The notes under the pieces were generated by a model, which saw nothing but the letters and a program-made list of their open reading frames with translations, was not told where the DNA came from and made no database searches. From Saccharibacter sp. 17.LH.SD (GTDB taxonomy: Bacteria; Pseudomonadota; Alphaproteobacteria; Acetobacterales; Acetobacteraceae), in NCBI RefSeq assembly GCF_009834805.1, contig NZ_WVHO01000009.1, positions 64,501 to 128,500 on the forward strand: 64,000 bases of DNA. The letters run 5' to 3'. Shown here in pieces: positions 18,822 to 27,085 of this stretch; positions within the stretch are counted from its first letter, which is position 1, and each line of letters opens with the position of its first letter. Both the position numbers and the translations under genes were made by a program.

Positions 18822-19833
18822 GACGCAGGATTATTGGGGGCGGCCGTTACAAGATCTTCGCATTTCCGTAATGGATCGCTGTTCGTTTCGTTGTCCTTAT
18901 TGCATGCCGGAATCGCTTTACCCAGAAGAGTTTCGGTTTCTTTCTGGGCAGGAACGGTTGAGTTTTGATGAGATTGTCCAGATTGCGCGTGTGGCTGTGC
19001 AGTTAGGGGTGCGTAAGCTGCGCCTCACAGGGGGAGAACCCTTATTGAGGGCAGATCTGCCGGAATTGATCACACGTTTAGCCTCCCTAGAGGGGGTTGA
19101 GGATCTGGCTTTAACTACGAATGGTGTGCTTTTACCTCGTCAAGCATTGGCCTTACGTCAAGCAGGGTTGCATCGAGTAACGGTCAGTTTGGATGCGTTA
19201 GACCCGACAACGTTTGAACAGATGAGTGGTGGGCGTGGGAGGGTTGAACAGGTTTTAGAGGGGATTGAAGCTGCACGACGTGTTAACTTCCCAAAAGGGA
19301 TAAAGATTAATACCGTTGTCCAGCGTGGTGTTAATGAGAAGGACGTTCGTCCGCTTGCTCTTTATGGGCGCCAGCGCGGTATTGTCGTTCGTTTTATTGA
19401 GTATATGGATGTTGGTACCCGTAATGGCTGGCAGATATCCGATGTTGTGCGTGCAGAGGATATTCTCGCTCTCTTATCGGAAGATGGAGAGTTGGAACGA
19501 TTGCCTTCATATGAGCAGCATGACGTGGCGCAGCGGTATCGTTATCGCCATGACGGGAGCGAAATTGGAGTGATTGCTTCTGTAACATCGCCTTTTTGTC
19601 GTGGATGTTCGCGAGCGCGTCTTTCTTCAGATGGGAAATTACACACGTGCTTATTTTCAGCTGAAGGGTTTGATTTAAGGTCTCTTTTACGCGGGCAGGA
19701 TATGTTCTCTTTGGAAGAGGTAATGCGTTCTATTTGGCAGGAAAGACGCGATCGCTACAGTGATAGGCGTTTCCACCAGCACGATAAATTGAGCAGTGGA
19801 TCGCGTGTTGAAATGAATTATATTGGGGGATGA
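18808..19833 (+). CDS. moaA: GTP 3',8-cyclase MoaA
   Basis: Radical SAM enzyme that starts molybdopterin synthesis from GTP together with MoaC. The first 4Fe-4S cluster site is CSFRCPYC (Cys 25, 29, 32) and the second is CRGCSRARLSSDGKLHTC in the C-terminal third. TGGEPLLR and the C-terminal GG, which is needed for activity in the family, are present. ATG 18808 overlaps the moeA end by 14 bases and gives 341 residues, the usual size. Confidence 0.96.
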   Translation: MVGHRTQDYWGRPLQDLRISVMDRCSFRCPYCMPESLYPEEFRFLSGQERLSFDEIVQIARVAVQLGVRKLRLTGGEPLLRADLPELITRLASLEGVEDLALTTNGVLLPRQALALRQAGLHRVTVSLDALDPTTFEQMSGGRGRVEQVLEGIEAARRVNFPKGIKINTVVQRGVNEKDVRPLALYGRQRGIVVRFIEYMDVGTRNGWQISDVVRAEDILALLSEDGELERLPSYEQHDVAQRYRYRHDGSEIGVIASVTSPFCRGCSRARLSSDGKLHTCLFSAEGFDLRSLLRGQDMFSLEEVMRSIWQERRDRYSDRRFHQHDKLSSGSRVEMNYIGG

Positions 19834-19834
19834 A

Positions 19835-20317
19835 ATGAATACGCTAAGTCATGTGGATGGGCGTGGTGATAACCCCAAGATGGTGGATGTTGGGCACAAG
19901 AAAGTGACAACGCGGGAAGCTTATGCTCAGGCCCGAGTGGTGTTTCCTGCTGTGGTTGCAAAAACTCTGCAACAGGCTGGTTTCATGACTAAAAAAGGCG
20001 CTGTGCTCACGGTAGCGCAGATTGCCGGTGTGATGGGGGTAAAAGCGACGCCCCAGCTTATTCCTTTATGTCATTCATTGAACCTGAGCGGATGTGATGT
20101 GGAGCTGACTCTCGAGGGGAATGATGTGGTGATCCATTGTCGTGTCTCATGTGAGGGACGAACGGGCGTGGAGATGGAAGCGTTGACGGGAGCGAGTGTT
20201 GCCGCTTTGACGGTATATGACATGTGTAAAGCCCTCAGCCATGATTTGGTTATTCAAGATGTACGGTTGATCAGCAAGTCTGGCGGGAAACGGGATTTTC
20301 AGCGGGACCTCACATGA
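19835..20317 (+). CDS. moaC: Cyclic pyranopterin monophosphate synthase MoaC
   Basis: Completes cPMP formation after MoaA. The 160-residue product starts right after the moaA stop, with GGGGGAT as ribosome binding site, and contains MVDVGHKKVTTREA, GAVLTVAQIAGVMGVKAT, LIPLCHSLNLSG, TGVEMEALTGASVAALTVYDMCKAL and the lysine-rich KSGGKRDF end. Confidence 0.97.
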   Translation: MNTLSHVDGRGDNPKMVDVGHKKVTTREAYAQARVVFPAVVAKTLQQAGFMTKKGAVLTVAQIAGVMGVKATPQLIPLCHSLNLSGCDVELTLEGNDVVIHCRVSCEGRTGVEMEALTGASVAALTVYDMCKALSHDLVIQDVRLISKSGGKRDFQRDLT

Positions 20318-20922
20318 CAAAAATACTTTATGGTCTTGTTCTTGCGGGGGGAATGAGTTCCCGCATGGGGCGAGACAAGGCAACGCTCGTTTATCAAGGG
20401 CAAGCACAGTTACAACGAGCGATGGCGTGTCTGGAGCCATATGTCGAGAAAGCGTTTGTTTCCATAAGAGAGAGTCAAAGATCTGAGCCTTCTCGTGCTT
20501 CTTACGAGCAAATTATTGATGAAGAAGGGATAAAAGGGCCGGCGGCAGGGTTACTTGCTGCGTATAAAGCTTTCCCTCATGCTAATTGGCTTGTTCTGGC
20601 GTGTGATCTGCCTTTGCTGAGAGACAAGACGCTGCGAGATTTATGTCATCAGTGGCATGATTCTTTTGAGCCGAGTAGGGCGCCGATAGCATATCGGAGT
20701 ACTTACAATGGGTTGCCGGAGCCGCTATGCGCCATATGGACACCGCCATTGTTGGAAGCTTTGAAAAGCTATGTGACAGAGGGTGTTTTTTGTCCCCGTA
20801 AAGCACTGATTCGTTATGGTGTGTCGACGTTATCTCCGTCCGAGCAGGAGTGGTTGGAGAATGTAAATACACCATCTGAGCGTGAGGCGGTGTTAAAGCA
20901 TTTAGGGGATGCCAGCATATGA
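20314..20922 (+). CDS. mobA: Molybdenum cofactor guanylyltransferase MobA
   Basis: Adds GMP to Mo-molybdopterin to give the guanine dinucleotide form used by DMSO-reductase-family enzymes. The nucleotidyltransferase signature LAGGMSSRMGRDKA is at residues 9-22, followed by GPAAGLLAAYKAFP and LVLACDLPLL. It overlaps moaC by four bases (ATGA). The length of 202 residues is normal. Confidence 0.93.
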   Translation: MTKILYGLVLAGGMSSRMGRDKATLVYQGQAQLQRAMACLEPYVEKAFVSIRESQRSEPSRASYEQIIDEEGIKGPAAGLLAAYKAFPHANWLVLACDLPLLRDKTLRDLCHQWHDSFEPSRAPIAYRSTYNGLPEPLCAIWTPPLLEALKSYVTEGVFCPRKALIRYGVSTLSPSEQEWLENVNTPSEREAVLKHLGDASI

Positions 20923-21158
20923 AAATATATTTGGAATATTTTGCTCAGTTGCGTGATTTGGCGGCTCGTTCTCATGAGGAAAGGGAAACGACTGTGACGA
21001 CGCCTGCGGCTTTGTATGAAGATATAAAGAAAGAATATTGCTTTCCTTTCCATCGAAAGCAGCTTCGTGTCGCGGTGAATGATGCTTTTGTTCCTTGGGA
21101 TTATCCCTTGAAGGCAGGTGAGCGCGTTGTGTTTATTCCGCCTGTAACTGGGGGATAA
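20919..21158 (+). CDS. moaD: Molybdopterin synthase small subunit MoaD
   Basis: Ubiquitin-fold sulfur carrier. The 79 residues end in PPVTGG; the terminal GG is where the thiocarboxylate forms. It overlaps mobA by four bases (ATGA), and moaE follows after five bases. Confidence 0.94.
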   Translation: MKIYLEYFAQLRDLAARSHEERETTVTTPAALYEDIKKEYCFPFHRKQLRVAVNDAFVPWDYPLKAGERVVFIPPVTGG

Positions 21159-21163
21159 TTCAT

Positions 21164-21607
21164 ATGTCGCTCTTTTTCAAAATTGCGCATGAGCCAATTG
21201 ATCGGCAAGCTTTGCAGGCTCCCCTTCACTTATCGGAAGCAGGTGGGTTTTGCTCTTTTGAAGGGTGGGTGCGCAACCATAACGAAGGTCGTGCCGTGAA
21301 CGGCTTAGATTATGAGGTATATGAAGCGCTTGCCACGGCTGAAGGAAGGAGAATTCTTCAGGAGGCGCAGAAGAAATTTTCCCTTTCTGCGGCATCTGCC
21401 GTGCATCGATCAGGGGCTCTCTGTATAGGGGATATAGCCGTATGGATTGGTGTAGCGGCGCCGCATCGTGATGCGGCTTTTAAGGCATGTCGGTACATTA
21501 TTGATGAAATAAAAAAACGCTTACCGGTATGGAAAAAAGAGCATTATCTGGATGGCGATGCTCAATGGGTGATGTGTCATCATCATGAGGATGTGGCGGA
21601 TAGGTGA
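21164..21607 (+). CDS. moaE: Molybdopterin synthase catalytic subunit MoaE
   Basis: Transfers sulfur from MoaD to cPMP. The 147-residue product has FEGWVRNHNEGRAVNGLDYEVYE, AAPHRDAAFKACRYIIDEIK and the active-site lysine segment RLPVWKKEHY. Last gene of the Moco operon. Its final 25 bases overlap, on the opposite strand, the end of the Sel1 gene. Confidence 0.95.
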   Translation: MSLFFKIAHEPIDRQALQAPLHLSEAGGFCSFEGWVRNHNEGRAVNGLDYEVYEALATAEGRRILQEAQKKFSLSAASAVHRSGALCIGDIAVWIGVAAPHRDAAFKACRYIIDEIKKRLPVWKKEHYLDGDAQWVMCHHHEDVADR

Positions 21608-22362
21608 TCAATCTCATGTTCTGTGCGAAATTCGGCCAATTTTTGGGCGATGTCTTGGCGTAGTTCGTCATCGTGCGGGGCGTTAGGTCGACTTAATTCG
21701 CGTTCCATAGCGAGGAGAATATCTGGCGTGGCGTTCTGAACGGATTTGCGCCAGAATTCCAGGGCTTCTTCAGGGCGGTTCATAGATAGAAGAAGAGCGG
21801 CATAATTATGCTGTCCGCGATAGTCGCCTCCTTCAGCAGAGCGTCGATACCAGTCGAAAGCTGCTTGCGGGTTAGGCGGTGTTTCCCATCCTTCTTCAAT
21901 GAAACGCGCGAGAAGGTTCATTGATTTGGGATGGCCTTTAAGGGCAGCACGGCGGAATAGGATGAAGGCTTGCTTCATGTTTTTTTCAACACCGAGCCCA
22001 CGCATATAGAGGATTCCTAAATTATAGGTACCCCATAGATCTCCCAATTGTGCAGCTCGGTTATAGTGCTGTGCGGCTGTTGGGAGGTTGCGTGGGCAGC
22101 CCCAGCCAAATTGCGCACAACGTCCCAGCATATTATGAGCAGGCCCATAATGAGCTTTTGCTGCAATGGTAAACCACTCATAAGCACGCATATGATCAGA
22201 AGGTAGATATTGGCTATTGAGAAGAGCTTTCCCCCAGAGGACTTGTTCGAGAACATGGCCTTGTGAAGCTTTTTGATAAATTTCTTGAAGATCGTCGGGC
22301 AGGGGAGGCGGTGAAGGTTTTCTACTTTGGCGGAAACGTTGGAGAAACCGTGTGAATACCAT
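21583..22362 (-). CDS. Sel1-repeat (tetratricopeptide-like) protein
   Basis: A 259-residue protein with about four to five Sel1-like repeats from residue 30 on: AYEWFTIAAKAHYGPAHNML, PTAAQHYNRAAQLGDLWGTY, QAFILFRRAALKGHPKSMNL and AAFDWYRRSAEGGDYRGQHN. Such proteins are adaptors in signalling or envelope assembly; the partner is unknown. No clear signal peptide is present. Its 3' end runs into moaE convergently. Confidence 0.88.
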   Translation of the reverse strand: MVFTRFLQRFRQSRKPSPPPLPDDLQEIYQKASQGHVLEQVLWGKALLNSQYLPSDHMRAYEWFTIAAKAHYGPAHNMLGRCAQFGWGCPRNLPTAAQHYNRAAQLGDLWGTYNLGILYMRGLGVEKNMKQAFILFRRAALKGHPKSMNLLARFIEEGWETPPNPQAAFDWYRRSAEGGDYRGQHNYAALLLSMNRPEEALEFWRKSVQNATPDILLAMERELSRPNAPHDDELRQDIAQKLAEFRTEHEIDHLSATSS

Positions 22363-22522
22363 CAGATCATGCCCCTCCAGTGGAATGTGTCGCGATACAG
22401 AAAGAGCTTATAAAAATAACTGATGATGATAAAGGTACCCCAGTGCGCGAAGGGTTGGAACCTCATCTTGGTATATGGCGTTTTATAATTATTTATAGAC
22501 GGATAACTAAAATAGGTACTTC

Positions 22523-22608
22523 TGGTGCGCACTGCGGGACTTGAACCCGCACGTCCTTACGGACCCGAGATTTTAAGTCTCGTGCGTCTACCATTCCGCC
22601 AAGCGCGC
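22523..22608 (-). tRNA. tRNA-Leu (anticodon TAA)
   Basis: Read on the minus strand, acceptor GCGCGCT pairs with AGTGCGC, and the anticodon stem CGAGA/TCTCG holds loop CTTAAAA with anticodon TAA. A long variable arm (class II, GGGTCCGTAAGGACGT) and encoded CCA (22523-22525) complete it. It lies 23 bases after the zinc peptidase gene and may be processed from that transcript. Confidence 0.96.
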
Positions 22609-22631
22609 ACTTAACTCAGAAGCGGGTTTTC

Positions 22632-23312
22632 CTATATCATACGTAAAAGCGTAATACCATAATGGTGCAACCATTTTTCTGCATTTAATCGTCCCTTACG
22701 TCCTTCAGGATACCATTTATCAACGCAGGCCCAGAAGTTTGCACTGTGGTTAAAGTGGAGCAAATGGGATAATTCATGGACGATGACGTAGTGACAGACG
22801 CTGGGTGGAGCGAGAATTAAGCGCCAGCTCAGCATGACGTGGCCTTGTCGTGTGCAGCTTCCCCAACGGCTTTTTACGTCACGTAGTGTGAGGCGAGTGG
22901 GGGTTATTCCCATATGTTTAGCGTGATGTTCAACAAAGGTGGGAATACGCTCTGCGGCAAGGTGACGTAAGAATATTTTCAGGCGTTTTTCACAATTATC
23001 TGAGGATGTCTTTGTAATATGAAGCCCTTCTCCATCGAGCCAGATGCGTCTTGACGAGGGCTGCTCTTCTATATGAATGGGGTAAGAGCGCCCTTCTATG
23101 GGAATACTCCCTTGTTTAAGAGCGGAAGGTGGGAGCTCGTTAAAGGCTTCGTGAATCCATTGAGATTGTGTTTGAACAAAGGCGATGGCTTGTTGGTGAG
23201 TTATGTGAGGTGGAATGGTGACGATGAGAGCATTTTGTTGAATATCAACACGTAAAATGACGCGCCGGGCACGGGTAGATTTTTTCCAAATGATAGGCGG
23301 CGCGAACATCAA
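22632..23312 (-). CDS. YgjP-type zinc metallopeptidase (DUF45)
   Basis: A 226-residue predicted metalloprotease. The zinc motif is HELSHLLHFNHSANFW with HExxH and a downstream His, preceded by the family segment RDVKSRWGSC and LSWRLILAPPSVCHYVI. It is soluble, with no signal peptide. It sits directly downstream of the YcgN-like gene (3-base gap). Confidence 0.9.
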   Translation of the reverse strand: MMFAPPIIWKKSTRARRVILRVDIQQNALIVTIPPHITHQQAIAFVQTQSQWIHEAFNELPPSALKQGSIPIEGRSYPIHIEEQPSSRRIWLDGEGLHITKTSSDNCEKRLKIFLRHLAAERIPTFVEHHAKHMGITPTRLTLRDVKSRWGSCTRQGHVMLSWRLILAPPSVCHYVIVHELSHLLHFNHSANFWACVDKWYPEGRKGRLNAEKWLHHYGITLLRMI

Positions 23313-23315
23313 AAC

Positions 23316-23810
23316 CTATTTAGAATTATTCTTTAAGGAGTTTGTGCATGGTGGTGCATGATCCGGCCATTCTCCGGGCCAATCGGCTTGATGGTCTTCA
23401 ATCATGCCAGCGTAGCGTTCATTAAGACAGCGACCGCGCGCGGATGCCCCTGAGGTGTGTACGGTGTCTTGAGAGCCGCTTACGAGGGGATGCCAGTCGG
23501 GAAGGTCAAACCCATCACGCAATAGGCGATAAGCGCAACTAGGGGGAAGCCAGTCAATATCGCGAAGAAGGGCTGGCGTTAAGGAAATACAATCAGGGAT
23601 ACGACGTTGGCGACGGTGATAGTCAGTGCAAAGACATGTTTGAGTGTCAAGGAGTCGACATGAAATGTCTGTCCAAATGATCTCATCAGTTTCTTCATCA
23701 CGAAGTTTATGCAGGCAGCAACGACCACATCCATCACAAAGGGATTCCCATTGTGATTGGGTCATGTCTGCTAATGGGGTCGTTTTCCAGAAAGGAGGTG
23801 TGGAAGTCAT
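23316..23810 (-). CDS. YcgN-family cysteine-cluster protein (UPF0260)
   Basis: A 164-residue protein with the family's conserved cysteines: LCDGCGRCCLHKLRDEETDE, TDISCRLLDTQTCLCTDY and RIPDCISLTP, then LPPSCAYRLL. These suggest a metal or Fe-S cluster. Function in the family is unknown. It probably shares an operon with the zinc peptidase. Confidence 0.92.
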   Translation of the reverse strand: MTSTPPFWKTTPLADMTQSQWESLCDGCGRCCLHKLRDEETDEIIWTDISCRLLDTQTCLCTDYHRRQRRIPDCISLTPALLRDIDWLPPSCAYRLLRDGFDLPDWHPLVSGSQDTVHTSGASARGRCLNERYAGMIEDHQADWPGEWPDHAPPCTNSLKNNSK

Positions 23811-23831
23811 AATAACGTAATGTTGAGATCT

Positions 23832-24824
23832 TTAATGTTGTTTCAACCAAGCTGAGAAGCGTGCTTCTAACACAGGTGCATGTGTGGACCAGAAATTATT
23901 ATTAATAACGAGGGAATTGTTGGGAAGAGGTTCAGGTAGGTCTGGAAAATGAGGGAAGTTCTTATCGAGTTGGGTAAGGGTTGTGCGGAGACTGGCGTGG
24001 TTGGGATTATTGGGGACGCTCCAATAATATTCCGTGTAGAGCGATAAATGTGCAGAAAGCTCTGTGACATAAGAATCTCTACGGAGGACGGAAGCTGCTA
24101 AAGTATCATGGGGGATAACGCCCATGAGAAAGCCCCTGTGTTGAAGGAGACGGTGCGCTTCATTTGGGGTACGCCACCACAGAATATAGGGGCGAAGTTG
24201 ATCAAGGCGGTGGAAAGCATGCTCTATCCCCTGTGGGGTGGAGAGGACATCGTAAACATGTCGTGGTGGAATGCCATCAGCAAGGAGTGCAACTTCCAAG
24301 GTAATACGTGCTGTTTGGGGGAGGGCGCGTTGTCCTGGTAGTTGGACGACATTCCACAGATCTTCCCAATGCGGAGGAGTGCTCAGGCGTGAACGGTCCC
24401 AGGTGAGAATTGTTTCCGAAAAACCAGCTGGTTGGCCGCAGCCTGTATTGTTTTGAATAGGATATAATACGCCTTGTGCACAACCAATGGTCAGCTGGGT
24501 ACTATCAAGCATGGCGGCTTGCCAGCGTCTCGGGTGTTTATTGATCACCTCTAGAAAATTATTATTTGTTCCATCCCATTCTCGGAGGCGAATTTTATGA
24601 TTTTTGAAGGTGGGAGGTATAATGAGAGTGTGGCCATGGAGGCTGTTCTGAGGCAGCGCCCAGGTGGATAGATGAGAACGTGGAGATGCCACGCTATCGT
24701 GCGAGAAGGTGCTTGTGATGGCTAAGAGGATGGCGCACAAGAAGGCGATAATTGTCTCTTTTTTGATGAGAGTGATGAAGGCCCCCAGAGGCGGGCATTG
24801 TATCATTTGATGGGATGTATTCAC
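23832..24824 (-). CDS. Orphan periplasmic solute-binding-like protein (PotD-like fold)
   Basis: A 330-residue secreted protein. A hydrophobic stretch at about 25-40 (IIAFLCAILLAIT) is followed by HDSVASPRS, consistent with a signal peptide. The body has features of spermidine/putrescine-type binding proteins: a segment like PHWEDLWN, then a helix region LPQTARITLEVALLADG, GIEHAFHRLDQLRPYILWW and GVIPHDTLAAS. No ABC permease or ATPase lies nearby, so the ligand and transport role are unknown. The GTG start has no obvious ribosome binding site; ATG 24806 is an alternative. Confidence 0.65.
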   Translation of the reverse strand: MNTSHQMIQCPPLGAFITLIKKETIIAFLCAILLAITSTFSHDSVASPRSHLSTWALPQNSLHGHTLIIPPTFKNHKIRLREWDGTNNNFLEVINKHPRRWQAAMLDSTQLTIGCAQGVLYPIQNNTGCGQPAGFSETILTWDRSRLSTPPHWEDLWNVVQLPGQRALPQTARITLEVALLADGIPPRHVYDVLSTPQGIEHAFHRLDQLRPYILWWRTPNEAHRLLQHRGFLMGVIPHDTLAASVLRRDSYVTELSAHLSLYTEYYWSVPNNPNHASLRTTLTQLDKNFPHFPDLPEPLPNNSLVINNNFWSTHAPVLEARFSAWLKQH

Positions 24825-25172
24825 GCGAAAGGCACTTGGAGTTCAGAATATTGTTGGGAGGGCTACGGATCAGTTCCGTAGTGAATACACAAGATAACCG
24901 GGCATAGAAATGATAAAAGCTTAAAAACTGTTAGAAGAAAAATAAATAAAATCTTTATATCATGATCACAATCATGCTGTTTTCTGTCAATTCCTGAGTA
25001 TGACCCGTATCAGGTCATTGTTTAACGGTTTGATAGTAAAGCACACAGTTATGAGACTATCTGTTCATCCTATATATGAAATATAGAGTAATCTTTTAAG
25101 AAAAGCTTTTATCCAGATATGATTTTTAGTATAGTGGCGAAAATATTTTTTTGAGGGGTTGTAAAGCACACC
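24825..25172. promoter_or_regulatory. AT-rich 348-base divergent intergenic region with several inverted repeats
   Basis: No gene is seen. It contains CTACGGA-5-TCCGTAG at 24863-24881, CATGAT-CACA-ATCATG at 24961-24976, ATGACC-7-GGTCAT near 25000-25018, and an 11-base direct repeat GTAAAGCACAC at 25036-25046 and 25161-25171, the latter touching the next start codon. Promoters for both flanking genes should lie here. Confidence 0.6.
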
Positions 25173-25613
25173 ATGAGTAGTCCTGTTGAAGTGGGTCAAG
25201 AGGTTCTGTCTGCTCAAGGGCAGATTATTGCACATTGTGTGAAGCGTCATGGTATCCGTGTGGCTTTTGCAGTCATAGCGCTCGTGTTTCTCTTATTTGC
25301 TGCCATATCGTTTCATGGTGTGCTGTGGGCGCTTTTTTTTGCATTCTGCCACTTTGGGATATTCTATTCAGCATTGTGTGTTTTAGGGGTCGATCTTCTT
25401 TTTGTCGTTTTGTTTATTATCCTGGCGGCTATTTCACGCCGTCCTGGCTTGGCTGAGGAAAGGGCGCGTATCGCACGCGATAATAAGCTGCATGAATTGA
25501 AACAGTCTATCGCCTTGTCCGCCCTTCTTAATGTGGTGACAGGCCCAATGGGTCGGTCTGCCGGTGGGTTCTTCTTTAAAAAGGCGCGGTCTGCTTTTTC
25601 TCGTAAAAAATGA
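25173..25613 (+). CDS. Small two-helix membrane protein of unknown function
   Basis: A 146-residue protein. Two strongly hydrophobic segments (about 29-50 and 54-87) are followed by a basic cytoplasmic-looking tail (EERARIARDNKLHELKQSI, ending SAFSRKK). It looks like the holin-III-like/DUF1469 envelope proteins in size and layout, but I cannot identify the family with confidence. ATG 25173 is weakly served by GAGGGG 14 bases away. A terminator follows at 25695. Confidence 0.7.
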   Translation: MSSPVEVGQEVLSAQGQIIAHCVKRHGIRVAFAVIALVFLLFAAISFHGVLWALFFAFCHFGIFYSALCVLGVDLLFVVLFIILAAISRRPGLAEERARIARDNKLHELKQSIALSALLNVVTGPMGRSAGGFFFKKARSAFSRKK

Positions 25614-25965
25614 TCTGGAGTTTGCTGATTCTACGGCGAGATGAGGGAATTCTCGCCGTGAATGTGACGCTCACGAAAAGGTGATCTGCAGCGGAATGGG
25701 GAGATGAGGAAACACTTCATCGCCCCATTTTTGCTATAAAAAGCGCGAAAATTAACTCTCGAGGAATATAAGAATTTATTCATTCTGCGGCAGCGTGTCA
25801 CATAAGGAGACTAGGCAAGGAGCAGATAATATCTTAATTCCTTCGGGTGAGATGGTTTGTTGTCAGATCATCGACTGATTATATGTGAAGATTGGGATAG
25901 GGACGTGGCGAGAGCGCGATATGTATCACTGACCCGTTGTTATGATGGGTATGGGGAGTGGTATG
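25614..25965. promoter_or_regulatory. 352-base gap before the DUF1656 gene: two hairpins and likely promoter
   Basis: No gene is supported. A 9-bp hairpin (ACGGCGAGA at 25633-25641, TCTCGCCGT at 25651-25659) and an intrinsic terminator at 25695-25732 end the upstream gene. A promoter for the efflux genes is expected between about 25740 and 25940; TTGTCA at 25860-25865 is a possible -35 box without a convincing partner. A trace of a FUSC permease was looked for by eye and not found. Confidence 0.5.
25695..25732 (+). terminator. Intrinsic terminator after the two-helix membrane gene
   Basis: The outer stem AATGGGG/CCCCATT and inner stem GATGA/TCATC are separated by one mismatch and enclose a short loop; TTTTT follows the 3' arm. 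Confidence 0.85.
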
Positions 25966-26160
25966 ATGCTCACTGAAGTAGATCTCTTTGGTATCTTCGT
26001 TTCCCCTATCGCTGTTTATGCCGTTGTCGCCGTATTTGTTACCCTAATATTCCGTTTTCTTTTGTGGAAACTTGGGGCTCTGAGCTGGTTTTGGCATATT
26101 GCCCTCTTTGAGATTGCTTTGTATGTCTGCGTGCTTTGCCTCTTGGTGCTTTATGTCTGA
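25966..26160 (+). CDS. DUF1656 small membrane protein (AaeX-like)
   Basis: A 64-residue protein starting MLTEVDLFGIFVSPIAVY, the DUF1656 pattern, with two membrane segments. It is the small first component of AaeXAB-type exporters. ATG 25966 is preferred (GGGGAG seven bases upstream) over in-frame ATGs at 25942 and 25963. The HlyD-family gene starts 12 bases on. Confidence 0.88.
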   Translation: MLTEVDLFGIFVSPIAVYAVVAVFVTLIFRFLLWKLGALSWFWHIALFEIALYVCVLCLLVLYV

Positions 26161-26172
26161 GGGGGGAGTATA

Positions 26173-27084
26173 ATGGTTTGGTTGCGTCGTTTGTTGCGCC
26201 CTCTTTTGACCCTGATCGTTGTTTGTTTAGCGGTTGGGTTGGGCTACGTTGTTTGGGACATTTATGTCCTTGATCCTTGGACACGTGATGGACGTGTTCG
26301 CGTGTATGTTGTTGATGCCGCTCCTGAGGTTTCAGGAACAGTCGTGTCTGTTCCCGTTGTAGACAACCAATTTGTCCATAAGGGTGATCCTCTTTTCGTT
26401 ATTGATCCGTTACGGTTTCATCTAAAAATTGATGAAGCGAGGGCGCGGTTATTGGGTGTTACAGAGGATTATAAACTTAGTATCTCCAATGCACGTCGTC
26501 GTAAGGGACTGAGCGGCGTTGTCTCTCGCGAAGAGCAAGAAGACTTTGATTCTGAAGTTGAGACGAGACATGCGAAGGTTGAAGAAGCTCAATCGGATTT
26601 AGATACGGCTCTTCTCAACCTCCAACGTTCAACGGTTTATGCGGCGGTTGATGGTTATGTGACCAACCTTAATCTTCGTGTTGGGGATTATGCGCAGGCG
26701 GGTCAACCACGGATGGCAGTGATTGACGCGCATAGCTACTGGGTTAATGCTTATTTTGAAGAAACCAAAATGCACGGGGTACGTGTTGGGGATCCGGCGC
26801 GTATCAAGCTGATGGGATATCGCCATGTTCTCAGAGGGCATGTCGTTAGCATTGGACGGGGTATTAATGACGAAAATGGTGTGTCTGACCGGTTAGGTCT
26901 TCCAGACGTCAATCCCATTTTCACATGGGTACGTTTGGCACAGCGTATCCCGGTGCGTATTGAGTTTGATGATGTCCCTCCGGAAGTGACTTTGTCAGCT
27001 GGTATGACCGCCACGGTGGCCGCTGGTTTAGAGAAAAAGGGTGGGCGTGGTCTGTTAACGACGTGGCTCCAGGATCATTTGTGA
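26173..27084 (+). CDS. HlyD/EmrA-family periplasmic adaptor (AaeA-like)
   Basis: Membrane fusion protein linking an inner-membrane pump to an outer membrane factor. The 303 residues have one N-terminal membrane helix (LLTLIVVCLAVGLGYVVW), a lipoyl half-motif VSGTVVSVPVVDNQFVHKGDPLFVID, a short helical hairpin with EEAQSDLDTALLNLQRS, the second lipoyl half TVYAAVDGYVTNLNLRVGD, and a beta-barrel region. The short hairpin is typical of AaeA-like adaptors. It is followed after one base by the outer membrane factor. Confidence 0.93.
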   Translation: MVWLRRLLRPLLTLIVVCLAVGLGYVVWDIYVLDPWTRDGRVRVYVVDAAPEVSGTVVSVPVVDNQFVHKGDPLFVIDPLRFHLKIDEARARLLGVTEDYKLSISNARRRKGLSGVVSREEQEDFDSEVETRHAKVEEAQSDLDTALLNLQRSTVYAAVDGYVTNLNLRVGDYAQAGQPRMAVIDAHSYWVNAYFEETKMHGVRVGDPARIKLMGYRHVLRGHVVSIGRGINDENGVSDRLGLPDVNPIFTWVRLAQRIPVRIEFDDVPPEVTLSAGMTATVAAGLEKKGGRGLLTTWLQDHL

Positions 27085-27085
27085 T

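Noticed and set aside
25942-25965. Earlier start for the DUF1656 gene
   Set aside because: The GGGGAG ribosome binding site lies inside this stretch and points to ATG 25966, which also matches the family start.
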